NCBI RefSeq assembly: GCF_015278315.1
Contig: NZ_JADIJE010000014.1
Location: forward strand, 57,551-121,550
Source: Microbacterium ureisolvens
GTDB lineage: Bacteria > Actinomycetota > Actinomycetes > Actinomycetales > Microbacteriaceae
Reading direction: 5' to 3'
Length of the DNA: 64,000 nucleotides
Notes under the pieces: generated by a model
The model's input: only the letters and a program-made list of their open reading frames with translations
Told to the model about the DNA's origin: nothing
Databases searched by the model: none
Position numbers and translations under genes: made by a program
Shown here: one piece after another, positions 18,228 to 27,267 of the stretch
Layout: each line of letters starts with the position of its first letter
Numbering within the stretch: the stretch's first letter is position 1

Positions 18228-19828
18228 GCGGGATCGGGCGGGCGAGTGTCCTCATCGGCGCCGGCACGGTCGTCTCGCGGCTGACGGGGTTCCTGCGCTC
18301 GGTCGTGCTGGTCGCGGCGGTCGGCTCGGTCAGCAGCCGGGCGGGCGACGCCTTCGGCACCGCCAACCAGCTGCCCAACAACATCTACGCGATCATCTCG
18401 ACGGGTCTGCTGACCGCCGTCGTCGTGCCGCAGATCGTGAAGGCGAGCGCTCACCCCGACGGCGGGCGCGCGTTCATCTCGAAGCTCTTCACGCTCGGCA
18501 CCGTCGTGCTGGTCGTCACGACGGTGCTGGCCACCCTGGCGGCTCCCTGGCTGGTCCAGCTCTACGCCCCCGACTACACCGCCGATCAGCTCGCGCTCAC
18601 GACGGCGTTCGCCTACTGGTGCCTGCCGCAGATCCTGTTCTACGGCCTCTACGCACTCGTCGGCGAGGCGCTCAACGCACGGCGGGTGTACGGCCCGTTC
18701 ACGTGGGCGCCGATCGTCAACAACATCGTCTCGATCGCCGGCTTCCTGGTGTTCATCGCGCTCTTCGGTGGACCGATCACCGATACCGAGGACTGGACGC
18801 CCGAGATGATCGCGCTGATCGCCGGCACGGCGACGTTCGCGATCGTGGTGCAGGCGGTCATCCTGCTCTTCTTCTGGCGGCGCACGGGACTGCACGTCCG
18901 TCCCGACTTCCGCTGGCGCGGGGTCGGCCTCAACCACATCGGCCGGCTCGCGGGGTGGACGTTCCTCATGGTGCTCGCCGGGCAGCTGGCCGGGCTCGTC
19001 CAGTCACGCGTGCTCTCGGGCGCGTCCGGCGACGGCCCGGCGGCTCTGGCATCCCAGAACGCGTGGCTGCTGTTCATGCTCCCGTACTCGATCATCGTGC
19101 TGTCGATCGGGACCCCCTACTTCACGCAGCTGAGCGAGCACGCCTCAGCGGGTCGCGAGTCCGACGTGCGCGCCGACGTCGGACGCAGCATCCGCACGCT
19201 CGGCGTTTTCATCGTGATCGCGACGTTCGCCCTCGCCGCCGCCGCCGTGCCCGCGTCGCGCATCTTCACGAACTCCGCCGACCAGGCGGTCGAGGCCGCG
19301 TGGGTGCTCCTGGCCTTCCTCGTCGGACTGATCCCGCTCGCGGTGCTCTTCGTCATCCAACGCACGTTCTACGCCTACGACGACACGCGGACGCCGTTCT
19401 TCTTCACCCTGCTGCAGTGCGGCATCGTCGTCGCCACCGCCCTCATCGCCCAGGCGGTGCTCTCGCAGGCGTACCTTGCGGCGGGCGTCGCGCTCGGCCA
19501 GTCACTGGCCAGCCTCATCCAGGTGATCATCGCGACGTGGCTGCTCGAACGCCGGCTCGGAGGGCTGGCGATCGGATCATGGATGCTGTCACTCGGGCGG
19601 TTCGTCATCGCCGCCCTGCCGGCGGCTGGGGCCGGGTGGCTGGTGTTCCTCTGGTTCGGCGGTGCCGACGGCTGGACCACCGCGAGTGCCCTGCTGGGCG
19701 CGGCGGGCGCCGCGATCATCGGAGTCGTCTCGATCGCGGTCTACGTCGGCTTCCTCGCGCTGCTGCGCGCGCCGGAGCTGTCCGTTGCGACAGGGCTCGT
19801 CCGCCGGTTCCTTCCCGGCCGTCGCTGA
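18224..19828 (+). CDS. murJ: Lipid II flippase MurJ
   Basis: 534 residues with many hydrophobic helices of the MOP flippase type. The N-terminus ASVLIGAGTVVSRLTGFLRS and FGTANQLPNNIYAIISTGLL are the MurJ start. MurJ flips lipid II across the membrane for peptidoglycan synthesis. ATG overlaps the upstream stop (ATGA), indicating coupling with DUF6049. No cytoplasmic kinase-like domain as in mycobacterial MviN is present, since the protein ends after the last helix. Confidence 0.95.
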   Translation: MSGIGRASVLIGAGTVVSRLTGFLRSVVLVAAVGSVSSRAGDAFGTANQLPNNIYAIISTGLLTAVVVPQIVKASAHPDGGRAFISKLFTLGTVVLVVTTVLATLAAPWLVQLYAPDYTADQLALTTAFAYWCLPQILFYGLYALVGEALNARRVYGPFTWAPIVNNIVSIAGFLVFIALFGGPITDTEDWTPEMIALIAGTATFAIVVQAVILLFFWRRTGLHVRPDFRWRGVGLNHIGRLAGWTFLMVLAGQLAGLVQSRVLSGASGDGPAALASQNAWLLFMLPYSIIVLSIGTPYFTQLSEHASAGRESDVRADVGRSIRTLGVFIVIATFALAAAAVPASRIFTNSADQAVEAAWVLLAFLVGLIPLAVLFVIQRTFYAYDDTRTPFFFTLLQCGIVVATALIAQAVLSQAYLAAGVALGQSLASLIQVIIATWLLERRLGGLAIGSWMLSLGRFVIAALPAAGAGWLVFLWFGGADGWTTASALLGAAGAAIIGVVSIAVYVGFLALLRAPELSVATGLVRRFLPGRR

Positions 19829-19963
19829 CCGGTCTCCGCATGCGCTCCGCAGCCGCGTGCGGAACGTGCCGTGGAATGCCACGTGGTTACCATGTGTTGA
19901 GGCATCCGGAGCCGTTGCGTCCGTCATGAGACGCTCTGCGGCTTCACGAGGAAAGGTGTGCAC

Positions 19964-20965
19964 GTGCGTCAGGTCATCATCATCGGCTCGGGGCCTGCGG
20001 GCTACACGGCGGCCATCTACGCCGCCCGCGCGAACCTGAACCCGCTCGTCGTGGCGAGTTCGGTCGAGGCCGGCGGCGAGCTGATGAACACCACCGAGGT
20101 CGAGAACTTCCCCGGCTTCCCCGAGGGCATCATGGGTCCCGACCTGATGGCGAAGATGCAGGAGCAGGCCGAGAAATTCGGCGCCGAGGTGCTCTATGAC
20201 GACGTCGTCGGGCTGGAGATCGACGGCTCGGTGAAGAAGGTCACGCTCGGCAGCGGCGCCTCGCACGAGGCTGACGCCGTCATCTTCGCCACCGGCTCCG
20301 CGCCCCGCAAGATCGGCATCGAGGGCGAGTCCCGGCTGTCGGGTCGCGGGGTGTCGTACTGCGCGACCTGCGACGGGTTCTTCTTCCGCGAGCGCGTGAT
20401 CGCGGTCGTCGGCGGCGGCGACTCGGCGATGGAGGAGGCGACCTTCCTCACGAAGTTCGCGTCGAAGGTCTACGTGATCCACCGCCGCGACGAGCTGCGC
20501 GCCTCGAAGATCATGCAGGACCGGGCGTTCAAGAACGACAAGATCGAGTTCATCTGGAACGCCGAGGTCGCCGACATCCTGGGCGACGACGCCGTCACGG
20601 GCGTCGTGCTGAAGGACACGGTCGACGGCTCGACCCGTGAGCTCGCCCTGGACGGCGTCTTCGTCGCGATCGGCTACGACCCTCGCACGCACCTCGTGCA
20701 CCAGAAGCTCGAGCTGACGTCCGATGGCACGGTGTGGGTCGACGGTCGTTCGTCGCGCACCTCGGTGCCCGGCGTCTTCGCCGCCGGTGACGTCATCGAC
20801 CCGACGTACCGGCAGGCGGTCACCGCAGCCGGCAGCGGAACCGTCGCGGCCCTCGACCTCGAGCACTACCTCGCCGCGCTCGGCGAGGCCGGTGCCCCCG
20901 CGCCGGACGTCGCTGAGATCGACGGCCTGCCGGGCGCCGAGGCCGACGCCGCCGCCGTCGCGTAG
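19964..20965 (+). CDS. trxB: Thioredoxin-disulfide reductase
   Basis: 333 residues. MRQVIIIGSGPAGYTAAIYA is the FAD site, SYCATCDGFFF holds the redox Cys pair, VVGGGDSAMEEATFL the NADPH site and GVFAAGDVIDPTYRQAVTAA the C-terminal FAD motif. It reduces thioredoxin with NADPH. GTG 19964 is preferred because AGGAAAGG lies at good spacing; GTG 19958 would be too close. trxA follows after 93 bp. Confidence 0.96.
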   Translation: MRQVIIIGSGPAGYTAAIYAARANLNPLVVASSVEAGGELMNTTEVENFPGFPEGIMGPDLMAKMQEQAEKFGAEVLYDDVVGLEIDGSVKKVTLGSGASHEADAVIFATGSAPRKIGIEGESRLSGRGVSYCATCDGFFFRERVIAVVGGGDSAMEEATFLTKFASKVYVIHRRDELRASKIMQDRAFKNDKIEFIWNAEVADILGDDAVTGVVLKDTVDGSTRELALDGVFVAIGYDPRTHLVHQKLELTSDGTVWVDGRSSRTSVPGVFAAGDVIDPTYRQAVTAAGSGTVAALDLEHYLAALGEAGAPAPDVAEIDGLPGAEADAAAVA

Positions 20966-21058
20966 CGCGGTCGAGGGGCTCGCACAAGCCGGGAACACTT
21001 CACGGCGATCTCGCGTTAGATGACCGTGGACAGACTTTCCACAGAAGGAGAAAGACAG

Positions 21059-21382
21059 ATGACCGCCAAGGCGACGACCTCCGCCACGTTCGAGCAGGAC
21101 GTGCTCCAGGCCGAGGGTCCGGTGCTCGTGGACTTCTGGGCGGAATGGTGCGGCCCGTGTCGCATGGTCTCGCCCGTCCTCGACCAGATCCAGTCGGAGC
21201 ACCCCGACAAGATCACGATCCTGAAGCTCAACGTCGACGAGAACCCCGACCTCGCGATGAAGTACCAGATCACGTCGATCCCCGCGATGAAGGTGTTCAA
21301 CAAGGGCCAGGTCGAGACCACGATCATCGGCGCCAAGCCGAAGTTCGCTCTCGAGCAGGACCTCGCCGCCTACATCGCCTGA
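21059..21382 (+). CDS. trxA: Thioredoxin
   Basis: 107 residues. VLVDFWAEWCGPCRMVSPVL has the WCGPC active site, and ITSIPAMKVFNKG the cis-Pro. AAGGAG precedes ATG 21059. It works with the upstream trxB product as the general cytoplasmic disulfide reductant. A strong hairpin terminator follows at 21399. Confidence 0.97.
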   Translation: MTAKATTSATFEQDVLQAEGPVLVDFWAEWCGPCRMVSPVLDQIQSEHPDKITILKLNVDENPDLAMKYQITSIPAMKVFNKGQVETTIIGAKPKFALEQDLAAYIA

Positions 21383-21398
21383 TCACCCAGATCTTGCG

Positions 21399-21428
21399 AA
21401 ACCCCGCCGGCTCGCCCCGGCGGGGTTT
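21399..21428 (+). terminator. Intrinsic terminator after trxA
   Basis: AAACCCCGCCGG and CCGGCGGGGTTT form a 12-bp perfect stem with a six-base loop, ending in a short T-run followed by CGTCG. It lies 16 bp after the trxA stop. Confidence 0.85.
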
Positions 21429-21614
21429 CGTCGTTTCATCGGCGTTCTGGTCATATGCCCGTGGGGGAATCCGACTCGCTTGTGGGGATTCGGCTCGGTT
21501 CCGCAGAAATTCTGCGGCACGTTGTCGATCTGCGGCAGTCTTGTTCGACGCACAGGGTGAGGGCCCGGACGGGTCCGCACCCGGGCCTTCCGGCCCCCGA
21601 CGAAAGGGATCCCC

Positions 21615-22031
21615 ATGCGTTACATGTTCATCATGCAGGTCGACGCCGAGGCGGCAGCCGCGTTCGACCCCACCGCCGCTGATGTGCCGGCGATGTACGC
21701 CGCGATGGGCGCGTACAACGAGGAGCTCCAGAAGGCCGGCGTCTTCCTGAGCGCCGAGGGACTCTCGGACGCGTCAGAAGGCTTCCGGCTCGACTTCGAC
21801 ACCGTCCCGCCGGCCCAGACCGACGGCCCCTTCGCCGAGGCCCGCGAGGTCTTCACCGGGTTCTGGATCCTGGAGGTCGCCTCGCGCGAAGAGGCGGAGC
21901 ACTGGGCCCGCAAGTGTCCACTCGGCCCCGGCACCGTGCTGGAGGTGCGCCGCGTGAACGACTTCGCCGACCTCGATCAGAACGACGAGTGGGTGCAGAA
22001 GGCGCAGGAGTGGCGCGCCGCGCACACCTGA
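21615..22031 (+). CDS. YciI-like DGPF-domain protein
   Basis: 138 residues. MRYMFIMQVDAEAA begins a YCII-related ferredoxin-like fold, and QTDGPFAEAREVFTGFWIL has the DGPF signature. DGPF genes are typical genomic partners of ECF42-type sigma factors, and one lies 509 bp downstream. A GGGATCCCC stretch with weak AAAGG precedes ATG 21615. Function is unknown; a sensing or modulating role for the sigma factor is a family-level hypothesis. Confidence 0.88.
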   Translation: MRYMFIMQVDAEAAAAFDPTAADVPAMYAAMGAYNEELQKAGVFLSAEGLSDASEGFRLDFDTVPPAQTDGPFAEAREVFTGFWILEVASREEAEHWARKCPLGPGTVLEVRRVNDFADLDQNDEWVQKAQEWRAAHT

Positions 22032-22133
22032 GCCGTGTCGGGCTCGGGGTCGGGGTCGGGGTCGGCTTCCGGCATGAGCGCGGGTTACGGAGCCGACGCG
22101 GCGCACGGGCACGAGCTCGTGCGTTCCGCCGAG

Positions 22134-22481
22134 TCAGCTCGCCTCTGCACGCACCGTCGGGTCCCACCGGCGGTGCGTGTTCGCGTCGCCGAGCAGACCC
22201 CACACCGCGCGGGTGAGCGGGGGATAGTCCAGGGCGATCTGCCGCAGCACGCGGTAGTGCCGGGTGGCGTTCGGGCGCGACCCGCCGTTGGCGGCGATGT
22301 TCTCGGCACGGAGCATGAACACGACGAGTTCGTCGACACTGGGCAGGTCGTCCATGAAGTCCCACGGATCTTCCCCTGCACGCAGCCGCTCGGTGATCAG
22401 GACCGAGAGCTCGTCGGCGGCCTCCGCCCGCAGCAGCTCCAGACTCGCGCGCCGGCGCGGGGTCTGCTCGTCGTTCGCCAC
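22134..22481 (-). CDS. Conserved-looking small hypothetical protein
   Basis: 115 residues, soluble, acidic. Codon use and the ordered text (RASLELLRAEAADELSVLIT, NIAANGGSRPNATRHYRVLR) look genuine, and it resembles small actinobacterial proteins without known function. No motif is recognised. GTG 22481 is chosen over TTG 22484. It is divergent from the ECF sigma gene, whose start is 58 bp away, and lies between the DGPF gene and the sigma gene. Confidence 0.6.
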   Translation of the reverse strand: MANDEQTPRRRASLELLRAEAADELSVLITERLRAGEDPWDFMDDLPSVDELVVFMLRAENIAANGGSRPNATRHYRVLRQIALDYPPLTRAVWGLLGDANTHRRWDPTVRAEAS

Positions 22482-22539
22482 CAATCAAGGGTACGACGCC
22501 CGTCCGACCTCGCGGGCCGCCCGCGCCTACGCTGACAGT

Positions 22540-23814
22540 ATGACCACCGACGACGCACACACGCGCCGCGCGGTCGAAGCCGTCTGGCGCGAGGAGTCCG
22601 CCCGCATCGTCGCCGCACTCACCAGACACACCGGGGACTTCGCGTGGGCTGAGGATCTCGCCCAGGAGGCGCTCGTCGAGGCGCTCGCGTCATGGCCGGC
22701 CTCCGGCATCCCTCACAATCCTGGAGCGTGGCTCATGTCGGTCGCCAAGCGGCGCGCGATCGACGGGTGGCGGCGACGCGAGCGACTCGCGGCCCGCGAG
22801 CCGATGTTCGTGACCGAGGCGCTGGCTGTGGAGTCGGTCGACTCGGTGCCCGACGACGCCGATCCCGATCGCATCGACGACGACGTCCTGCGCCTCGTCT
22901 TCGTCGCCTGCCATCCCATCCTTCCGCCGCAGGCCCGCCTCGCGCTGACTCTCCGCACCGTGGCCGGACTCACGACGGACCAGATCGCCCGCGCGCTGCT
23001 CATGACGGTGCCCACCGTGCAGCAGCGCATCGTCCGCGCCAAACGGCAGCTGGCAGCAGAGGGCGTGCCGTTCGAGGTGCCCGATCGCGCGGAGCGTCCG
23101 GCACGGCTTGCCAGCGTGCTGCAGGTCATCTACCTGCTCTTCACCGAGGGGTACTCCGCAGCCGAGGGGGAGGGGCTGCTCCGCCCCGACGTCGCCCGCG
23201 AGGCGGTGCGCCTCGGTCGGCAGCTCGTGGCGATGATGCCTCGCGAGCCCGAGATCTGGTCGCTCATCGCGCTCATGGAGTTCCAGTCCTCCCGGTTCGC
23301 CGCCCGCGTCGACGCCGAAGGGCTGCCCGTCACCCTCGAAGAGCAGGATCGCCGCCGGTGGGATCGTTCGGCGATCACCCGCGGTCGCGAGGCGATGCGG
23401 AGAGCGGATGCCGCGACCCGAGGCGTCGGCTACTACGGAGTGCAGGCCGCGATCGCCGAATGCCACGCGGTGGCGCCCGACTTCGCGTCGACGGACTGGG
23501 AGCGGATCCTCGAGCTCTACGACGCGCTCGAGTCACTCGCGCCGTCCGCCGTCGTGCGGCTCAACCGCGCCGTGGCCCTGTCGATGGTCGAGGGTCCCGA
23601 GTCGGCGCTGGCTGTTGTCGACGCCCTCGCACCCGAGCTCACGGGCTTCCGGCCACTTCCGGCCGTGCGCGCAGAGCTCCTGGATCGCCTCGGACGAACG
23701 GATGCCGCGGCCGCCGAGTTCCTCGCGGCGGCCGCGTTGCCGGGCAACGCGGCGGAGGCCGAAGCGCTGCGCCGGCGCGCGGAAGGTCTGCGCGGAGGCC
23801 TACGAGGCCTCTAG
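22540..23814 (+). CDS. ECF sigma factor with C-terminal extension, ECF42-like
   Basis: 424 residues, much longer than a minimal ECF factor. Region 2 is DFAWAEDLAQEALVEALASW and GAWLMSVAKRRAIDGWRR; region 4 is LALTLRTVAGLTTDQIARAL with VPTVQQRIVRAKRQL. The rest (about 200-424) is a helical TPR-like extension (LASVLQVIYLLFTEGYSAAE, LYDALESLAPSAVVRLNRAV). This build together with a DGPF gene fits group ECF42, which lacks an anti-sigma factor. Its last 15 bp overlap the parB 3' end in the opposite direction. Confidence 0.9.
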   Translation: MTTDDAHTRRAVEAVWREESARIVAALTRHTGDFAWAEDLAQEALVEALASWPASGIPHNPGAWLMSVAKRRAIDGWRRRERLAAREPMFVTEALAVESVDSVPDDADPDRIDDDVLRLVFVACHPILPPQARLALTLRTVAGLTTDQIARALLMTVPTVQQRIVRAKRQLAAEGVPFEVPDRAERPARLASVLQVIYLLFTEGYSAAEGEGLLRPDVAREAVRLGRQLVAMMPREPEIWSLIALMEFQSSRFAARVDAEGLPVTLEEQDRRRWDRSAITRGREAMRRADAATRGVGYYGVQAAIAECHAVAPDFASTDWERILELYDALESLAPSAVVRLNRAVALSMVEGPESALAVVDALAPELTGFRPLPAVRAELLDRLGRTDAAAAEFLAAAALPGNAAEAEALRRRAEGLRGGLRGL

Positions 23815-24789
23815 TGCTCCGTACTCCGTCTCGCCGAGCTCGGCGAGGATGCGGTTCAGGTCCTGAATCGTCGCGAAGTCGATGCTGATCTGGCCTTTTC
23901 GTGCCGTCAGCGCGATCTTGACCCTCGTGTTGAGCCGGTCGCCGAGTCGACCGGCGACTTCATCCAGGTGCGCACGGCGCGAACCGGCCTGTGGCTTCGC
24001 CGCACGCGTGGGGGAGGCATCCGGAAGCTTCGCGGCAGCCTCGGCGGCGCGGACCGAGAGATCTTCGTTCACGATCTTGTCGGCGAAGCGCTGCATCGCC
24101 GCGGCGTCCTCGAGCGACAGGATCGCGCGGGCGTGCCCGGCCGTGAGCACTCCCGCAGCGACCCGCTGCTGCACCGGCACGGGGAGCTTGAGCAGGCGGA
24201 TCGTGTTGCTGATCTGCGGACGCGAGCGGCCGATGCGGGTCGCGAGCTCCTCCTGTGTGATCCCGAAGTCTTCGAGAAGCTGCTGGTATGCCGACGCCTC
24301 TTCGAGAGGGTTCAGCTCCGAGCGATGCAGGTTCTCGAGAAGCGCGTCGCGGAGGAGGTGCTCGTCAGCGGTGTCGCGCACGATCGCGGGGATCGAGGTG
24401 AGACCGGCCTCGCGGGCGGCGCGGGTACGACGCTCACCCATGATGAGCTCGTAGTCGCCGTTGTCGTTGCGGCGCACGACCACGGGCTGCAGCACCCCGA
24501 ACTCGCGCACGCTGTGCACGAGTTCCGCGAAGTGCTCGGGGTCGAAGTTGGTGCGCGGCTGACGCGGGTTGGGGACGATGTCGTGCGGGTCGATGTGCGC
24601 CAGGTGCGCGCCCGGTACCTCGACGAGGTCCTCCTGGCCGTCGGGCTCGGGGGTCGAGTCCTTCGGCTCCGCCTCGTCGACGGCGACGGCGCGCGGGAAG
24701 AAGACGTCCGCGGGACGCTCGTCGCTCGCCTCGGTGGTCGGGATCAATGCGCCGATTCCACGACCGAGTCCTGTGCGCTTCGCTGCCAT
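23800..24789 (-). CDS. parB: Chromosome-partitioning protein ParB
   Basis: 329 residues. RTGLGRGIGALIP at the start is the ParA-contact segment, residues about 62-126 the CTP-binding ParB/Srx fold with GERRTRAAR at 118-126, ENLHRSELNPLEEASAYQQL follows, and a helix-turn-helix (QEELATRIGRSRPQISNTIR) binds parS. The C-terminal part dimerises. ParB loads at parS and slides as a CTP clamp, recruiting SMC. ATG shares one base with the parA stop (TGATG), so translation is coupled. Thirteen target sites lie just upstream of parA. Confidence 0.97.
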   Translation of the reverse strand: MAAKRTGLGRGIGALIPTTEASDERPADVFFPRAVAVDEAEPKDSTPEPDGQEDLVEVPGAHLAHIDPHDIVPNPRQPRTNFDPEHFAELVHSVREFGVLQPVVVRRNDNGDYELIMGERRTRAAREAGLTSIPAIVRDTADEHLLRDALLENLHRSELNPLEEASAYQQLLEDFGITQEELATRIGRSRPQISNTIRLLKLPVPVQQRVAAGVLTAGHARAILSLEDAAAMQRFADKIVNEDLSVRAAEAAAKLPDASPTRAAKPQAGSRRAHLDEVAGRLGDRLNTRVKIALTARKGQISIDFATIQDLNRILAELGETEYGALEAS

Positions 24790-26192
24790 CACGCGCCCCT
24801 TTCATTCGAGGCGCTGTCGCGCCGGATCATCTCGACAGCCGCCTCGCGGTAGGCGATCGCGCCGGCCGACTGTCCATCGTAAGCGAGAACCGATTGCCCG
24901 AAACTCGGCGCCTCCGAGACGCGCACCGATCGAGGGATGATCGTGTCGAGCACTTCGGCGGGGAAGTGGGCACGCACCTCGTCGGCGACCTGCTGCGCGA
25001 GCCGCGTGCGCCCGTCGTACATCGTCAGCATGATGGTCGACAGCTGCAGGCGCGGGTTCAGGTGTTTCTGGATCATCCGCACCGTGCCGAGCAGCTGGCT
25101 CAGACCTTCGAGTGCGTAGTACTCGCACTGGATCGGGATCAGGAGCTCGCCCGCCGCGGTGAACGCGTTGATGGTGAGAAGCCCCAGTGACGGCGGGCAG
25201 TCGATCAGGATGAAGTCGAGCTCGCCGGGATTCTTCTCCAGGTAGTCGTCGACGGCCACGCGGAGGCGATGCTCGCGGGCGACCTGTGACACGAGCTCGA
25301 TCTCGGCTCCGGCCAGGTGGATCGTGCTCGGCGCACACAGCAGGTTGGGAGACTCAGGGCTCACCTGGATGATGTCCGCCAGCGGGAACTCGTCGATGAG
25401 CACGTCGTACACGCTCGGCGTGTCAGCGGTGTGCGGCACGCCCAGTGCAGTCGAGGCGTTGCCCTGCGGATCGAGGTCGATCACCAGCACCTTGGCGCCC
25501 CGCTCAGCCAACGCAGCTGCCAGGTTGACGGTCGTCGTCGTCTTTCCGACGCCGCCCTTCTGGTTCGAGACGGTCAGCACGCGAGTGCGTCCCGTGAGCT
25601 GAACGTCGGCTTCTTCGAGTGCCTTGCGGCGGGCGGAGAGGTCGGCGATCTCCCGCGCGATAGGGGAGTCGTCGTCGTCCTGCGCGAGTGCCGCACCGTC
25701 TTGCTGCACGATGGGGGATTCCTCTTCCTGCGTGGCAGTGGTGCCGTCGGGTGGTGGAATGACGTCGGATGCGGAGTCGGAGGACTCGACGGATGCCACG
25801 TCACTGTCGGAGTCGGCCTGCGCAGCGTCTTCGCTGGGCCCGGCTTCCTCGGTGGGCGCGGCTGGCGCGGCTTCTTCGCTGGGCGCGGCTCCCTCGCTGA
25901 TGCCGGCGGTCTCGGCGGGCCCGGCTTCTTCCTCGGAAGGCTCGACCGCGTCGTTCGTCTCGGTGTAGACGATGGGGCGGTCGTCGACGGCATCCTCTGT
26001 CTGTGGAGCCTCCGTCGGCGGAGCCGCCGGAGTCGAGACCGTCGGGGACTCATCGGACGAGAAGGATGCCGGAGCTTCGCTCTCGTCGGGCTGTTTCACG
26101 TGAAACTCTCCCCCGTGCCCGAGCCGCTCAACATCGTCTTCCACCCTATCCCGCCTCGCCCCCATCCCCAGCCGCCGGAGCCACTTATTCAT
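24789..26192 (-). CDS. parA: Chromosome-partitioning ATPase ParA with long acidic N-terminal extension
   Basis: 467 residues from ATG 26192, which has AAGGA five bases ahead. KGGVGKT at 212-218 is the deviant Walker A; LVIDLDPQGNASTAL and FILIDCPPSLGLLTINAF are the further ATPase motifs. ParA moves ParB-parS complexes over the nucleoid. The first 200 residues are atypical: a basic start (NKWLRRLGMGARRDRVEDD), then a long low-complexity part rich in Glu, Ala, Ser and Pro. A parS site lies in the codons of residues 28-34, where it reads FHVKQ. Usual ParA proteins start near the Walker A, though extended ones occur. Confidence 0.95.
   Translation of the reverse strand: MNKWLRRLGMGARRDRVEDDVERLGHGGEFHVKQPDESEAPASFSSDESPTVSTPAAPPTEAPQTEDAVDDRPIVYTETNDAVEPSEEEAGPAETAGISEGAAPSEEAAPAAPTEEAGPSEDAAQADSDSDVASVESSDSASDVIPPPDGTTATQEEESPIVQQDGAALAQDDDDSPIAREIADLSARRKALEEADVQLTGRTRVLTVSNQKGGVGKTTTTVNLAAALAERGAKVLVIDLDPQGNASTALGVPHTADTPSVYDVLIDEFPLADIIQVSPESPNLLCAPSTIHLAGAEIELVSQVAREHRLRVAVDDYLEKNPGELDFILIDCPPSLGLLTINAFTAAGELLIPIQCEYYALEGLSQLLGTVRMIQKHLNPRLQLSTIMLTMYDGRTRLAQQVADEVRAHFPAEVLDTIIPRSVRVSEAPSFGQSVLAYDGQSAGAIAYREAAVEMIRRDSASNERGA
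26092..26107. other. parS: parS site 1, inside parA
   Basis: Exact core GTTTCACGTGAAAC (26093-26106), flanks T and T. It lies within the parA coding sequence near its 5' end. Confidence 0.95.
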
Positions 26193-26766
26193 GCGTTCCT
26201 TACCGTTCCGGGTGGATGATCCACTCTCGTTGCTGCTGGCGCCGACCGACGATCGGGTGCTCACGGGCGGCGCGGAGTTCTCCTCCTAGTCAACCTTGAG
26301 CGGCCGGTTCGGCCGCGCCAACCCGCCGCTCAGAGCCGACTGGGCACGGCGCTTGCAGTGCGCCGCCGGTATCGGAGTCGCCGGCCGGCTCGGCCACGCT
26401 GACAAGCTCCCGACGGCAGCTACGCGCGGCCATTCGCGGTCGTCCCACGGGAGACTGGTCGCCGCCGGCCACGCTCCCGACTCACTCGCGTACCGGGAGG
26501 GAGCGATCCTCCTGCCGGTCATAAGACCGTCCGACTGGGGAGAGAGCGACCCAGTGGCCCTCCGCCGTACACGGGCGTTTCACGTGAAACGTGCCCGAGA
26601 GACGGAGTGGGGTGTCCACGTTCAAGCGCAGGCGGATCACGGGTGCCCTGGGCAGAAACGCAATTTGTGCCAGCGGGTTCGCCGCGAAACTGCGATTGCG
26701 CAACGCGCGTCGAGAGGGGCACCGCCGGGCACCGGCGCCGGGTTGCGCATCCGCTAGGGTGCTGAG
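26193..26766. other. Non-coding gap between parA and the GNAT gene
   Basis: 574 bp without a convincing gene. It must hold the parA promoter and contains parS site 2 and a small GCGGCCG/CGGCCGC hairpin (26300-26316). The possible open frames in both strands lack ribosome sites and read through parS. Confidence 0.65.
26576..26591. other. parS: parS site 2
   Basis: Exact core at 26577-26590. The flanks CGGGC and GTGCCCG continue the dyad with one skipped base, giving a longer imperfect palindrome. Confidence 0.95.
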
Positions 26767-27267
26767 GTGCTTCCCAGAGAGACAGACAGACTTCGCTTCC
26801 GACAGATGACGGCGTCGGACCTCGAGGCGATGGCCGAGCTGCTGGGGAATCCCGACGTCATGCGGTTCTACCCCGCACCCAAGACCCGCGAGCAGTCCGC
26901 AGCCTGGATCGCGTGGAACCAACGGAACTATGCGGAACACGGCTACGGGCTCTGGATCATCGAGACGCACGCGGGCGAGTTCGTGGGCGACTGCGGCTTG
27001 ACCTGGCAAGAAGTCGGCGGGCTCAGCCGACTCGAGGTGGGGTATCACGTCACACCGGCTTGGCAGGGCAGGGGCATCGCGACCGAGGCTGCCGCGGCAT
27101 GCCGCGACTACGTCATCGAACATGTGGATGCGCGAGAACTGATCGCCATCGTCCACCCGGACAACCGCGCATCCCAACGGGTCGCGGAGAAGATCGGGAT
27201 GCATCGCGTGGACGATGATCACTCCGGAAGCGGTGCCGGCCGCGTCATCCTGAGTATGGCGGTCTAG
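26767..27267 (+). CDS. GNAT-family N-acetyltransferase, RimJ/RimL-like
   Basis: 166 residues. LPRETDRLRFRQMTASDLEA begins an Acetyltransf_3-type fold, LEVGYHVTPAWQGRGIATEA has the acetyl-CoA loop (GRGIATEA), and NRASQRVAEKIGM is the usual C-terminal segment. The substrate is unknown. GTG 26767 is used. It is the only credible gene between parA and rsmG and appears isolated in the parS region, without a clear ribosome site. Confidence 0.85.
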   Translation: MLPRETDRLRFRQMTASDLEAMAELLGNPDVMRFYPAPKTREQSAAWIAWNQRNYAEHGYGLWIIETHAGEFVGDCGLTWQEVGGLSRLEVGYHVTPAWQGRGIATEAAAACRDYVIEHVDARELIAIVHPDNRASQRVAEKIGMHRVDDDHSGSGAGRVILSMAV

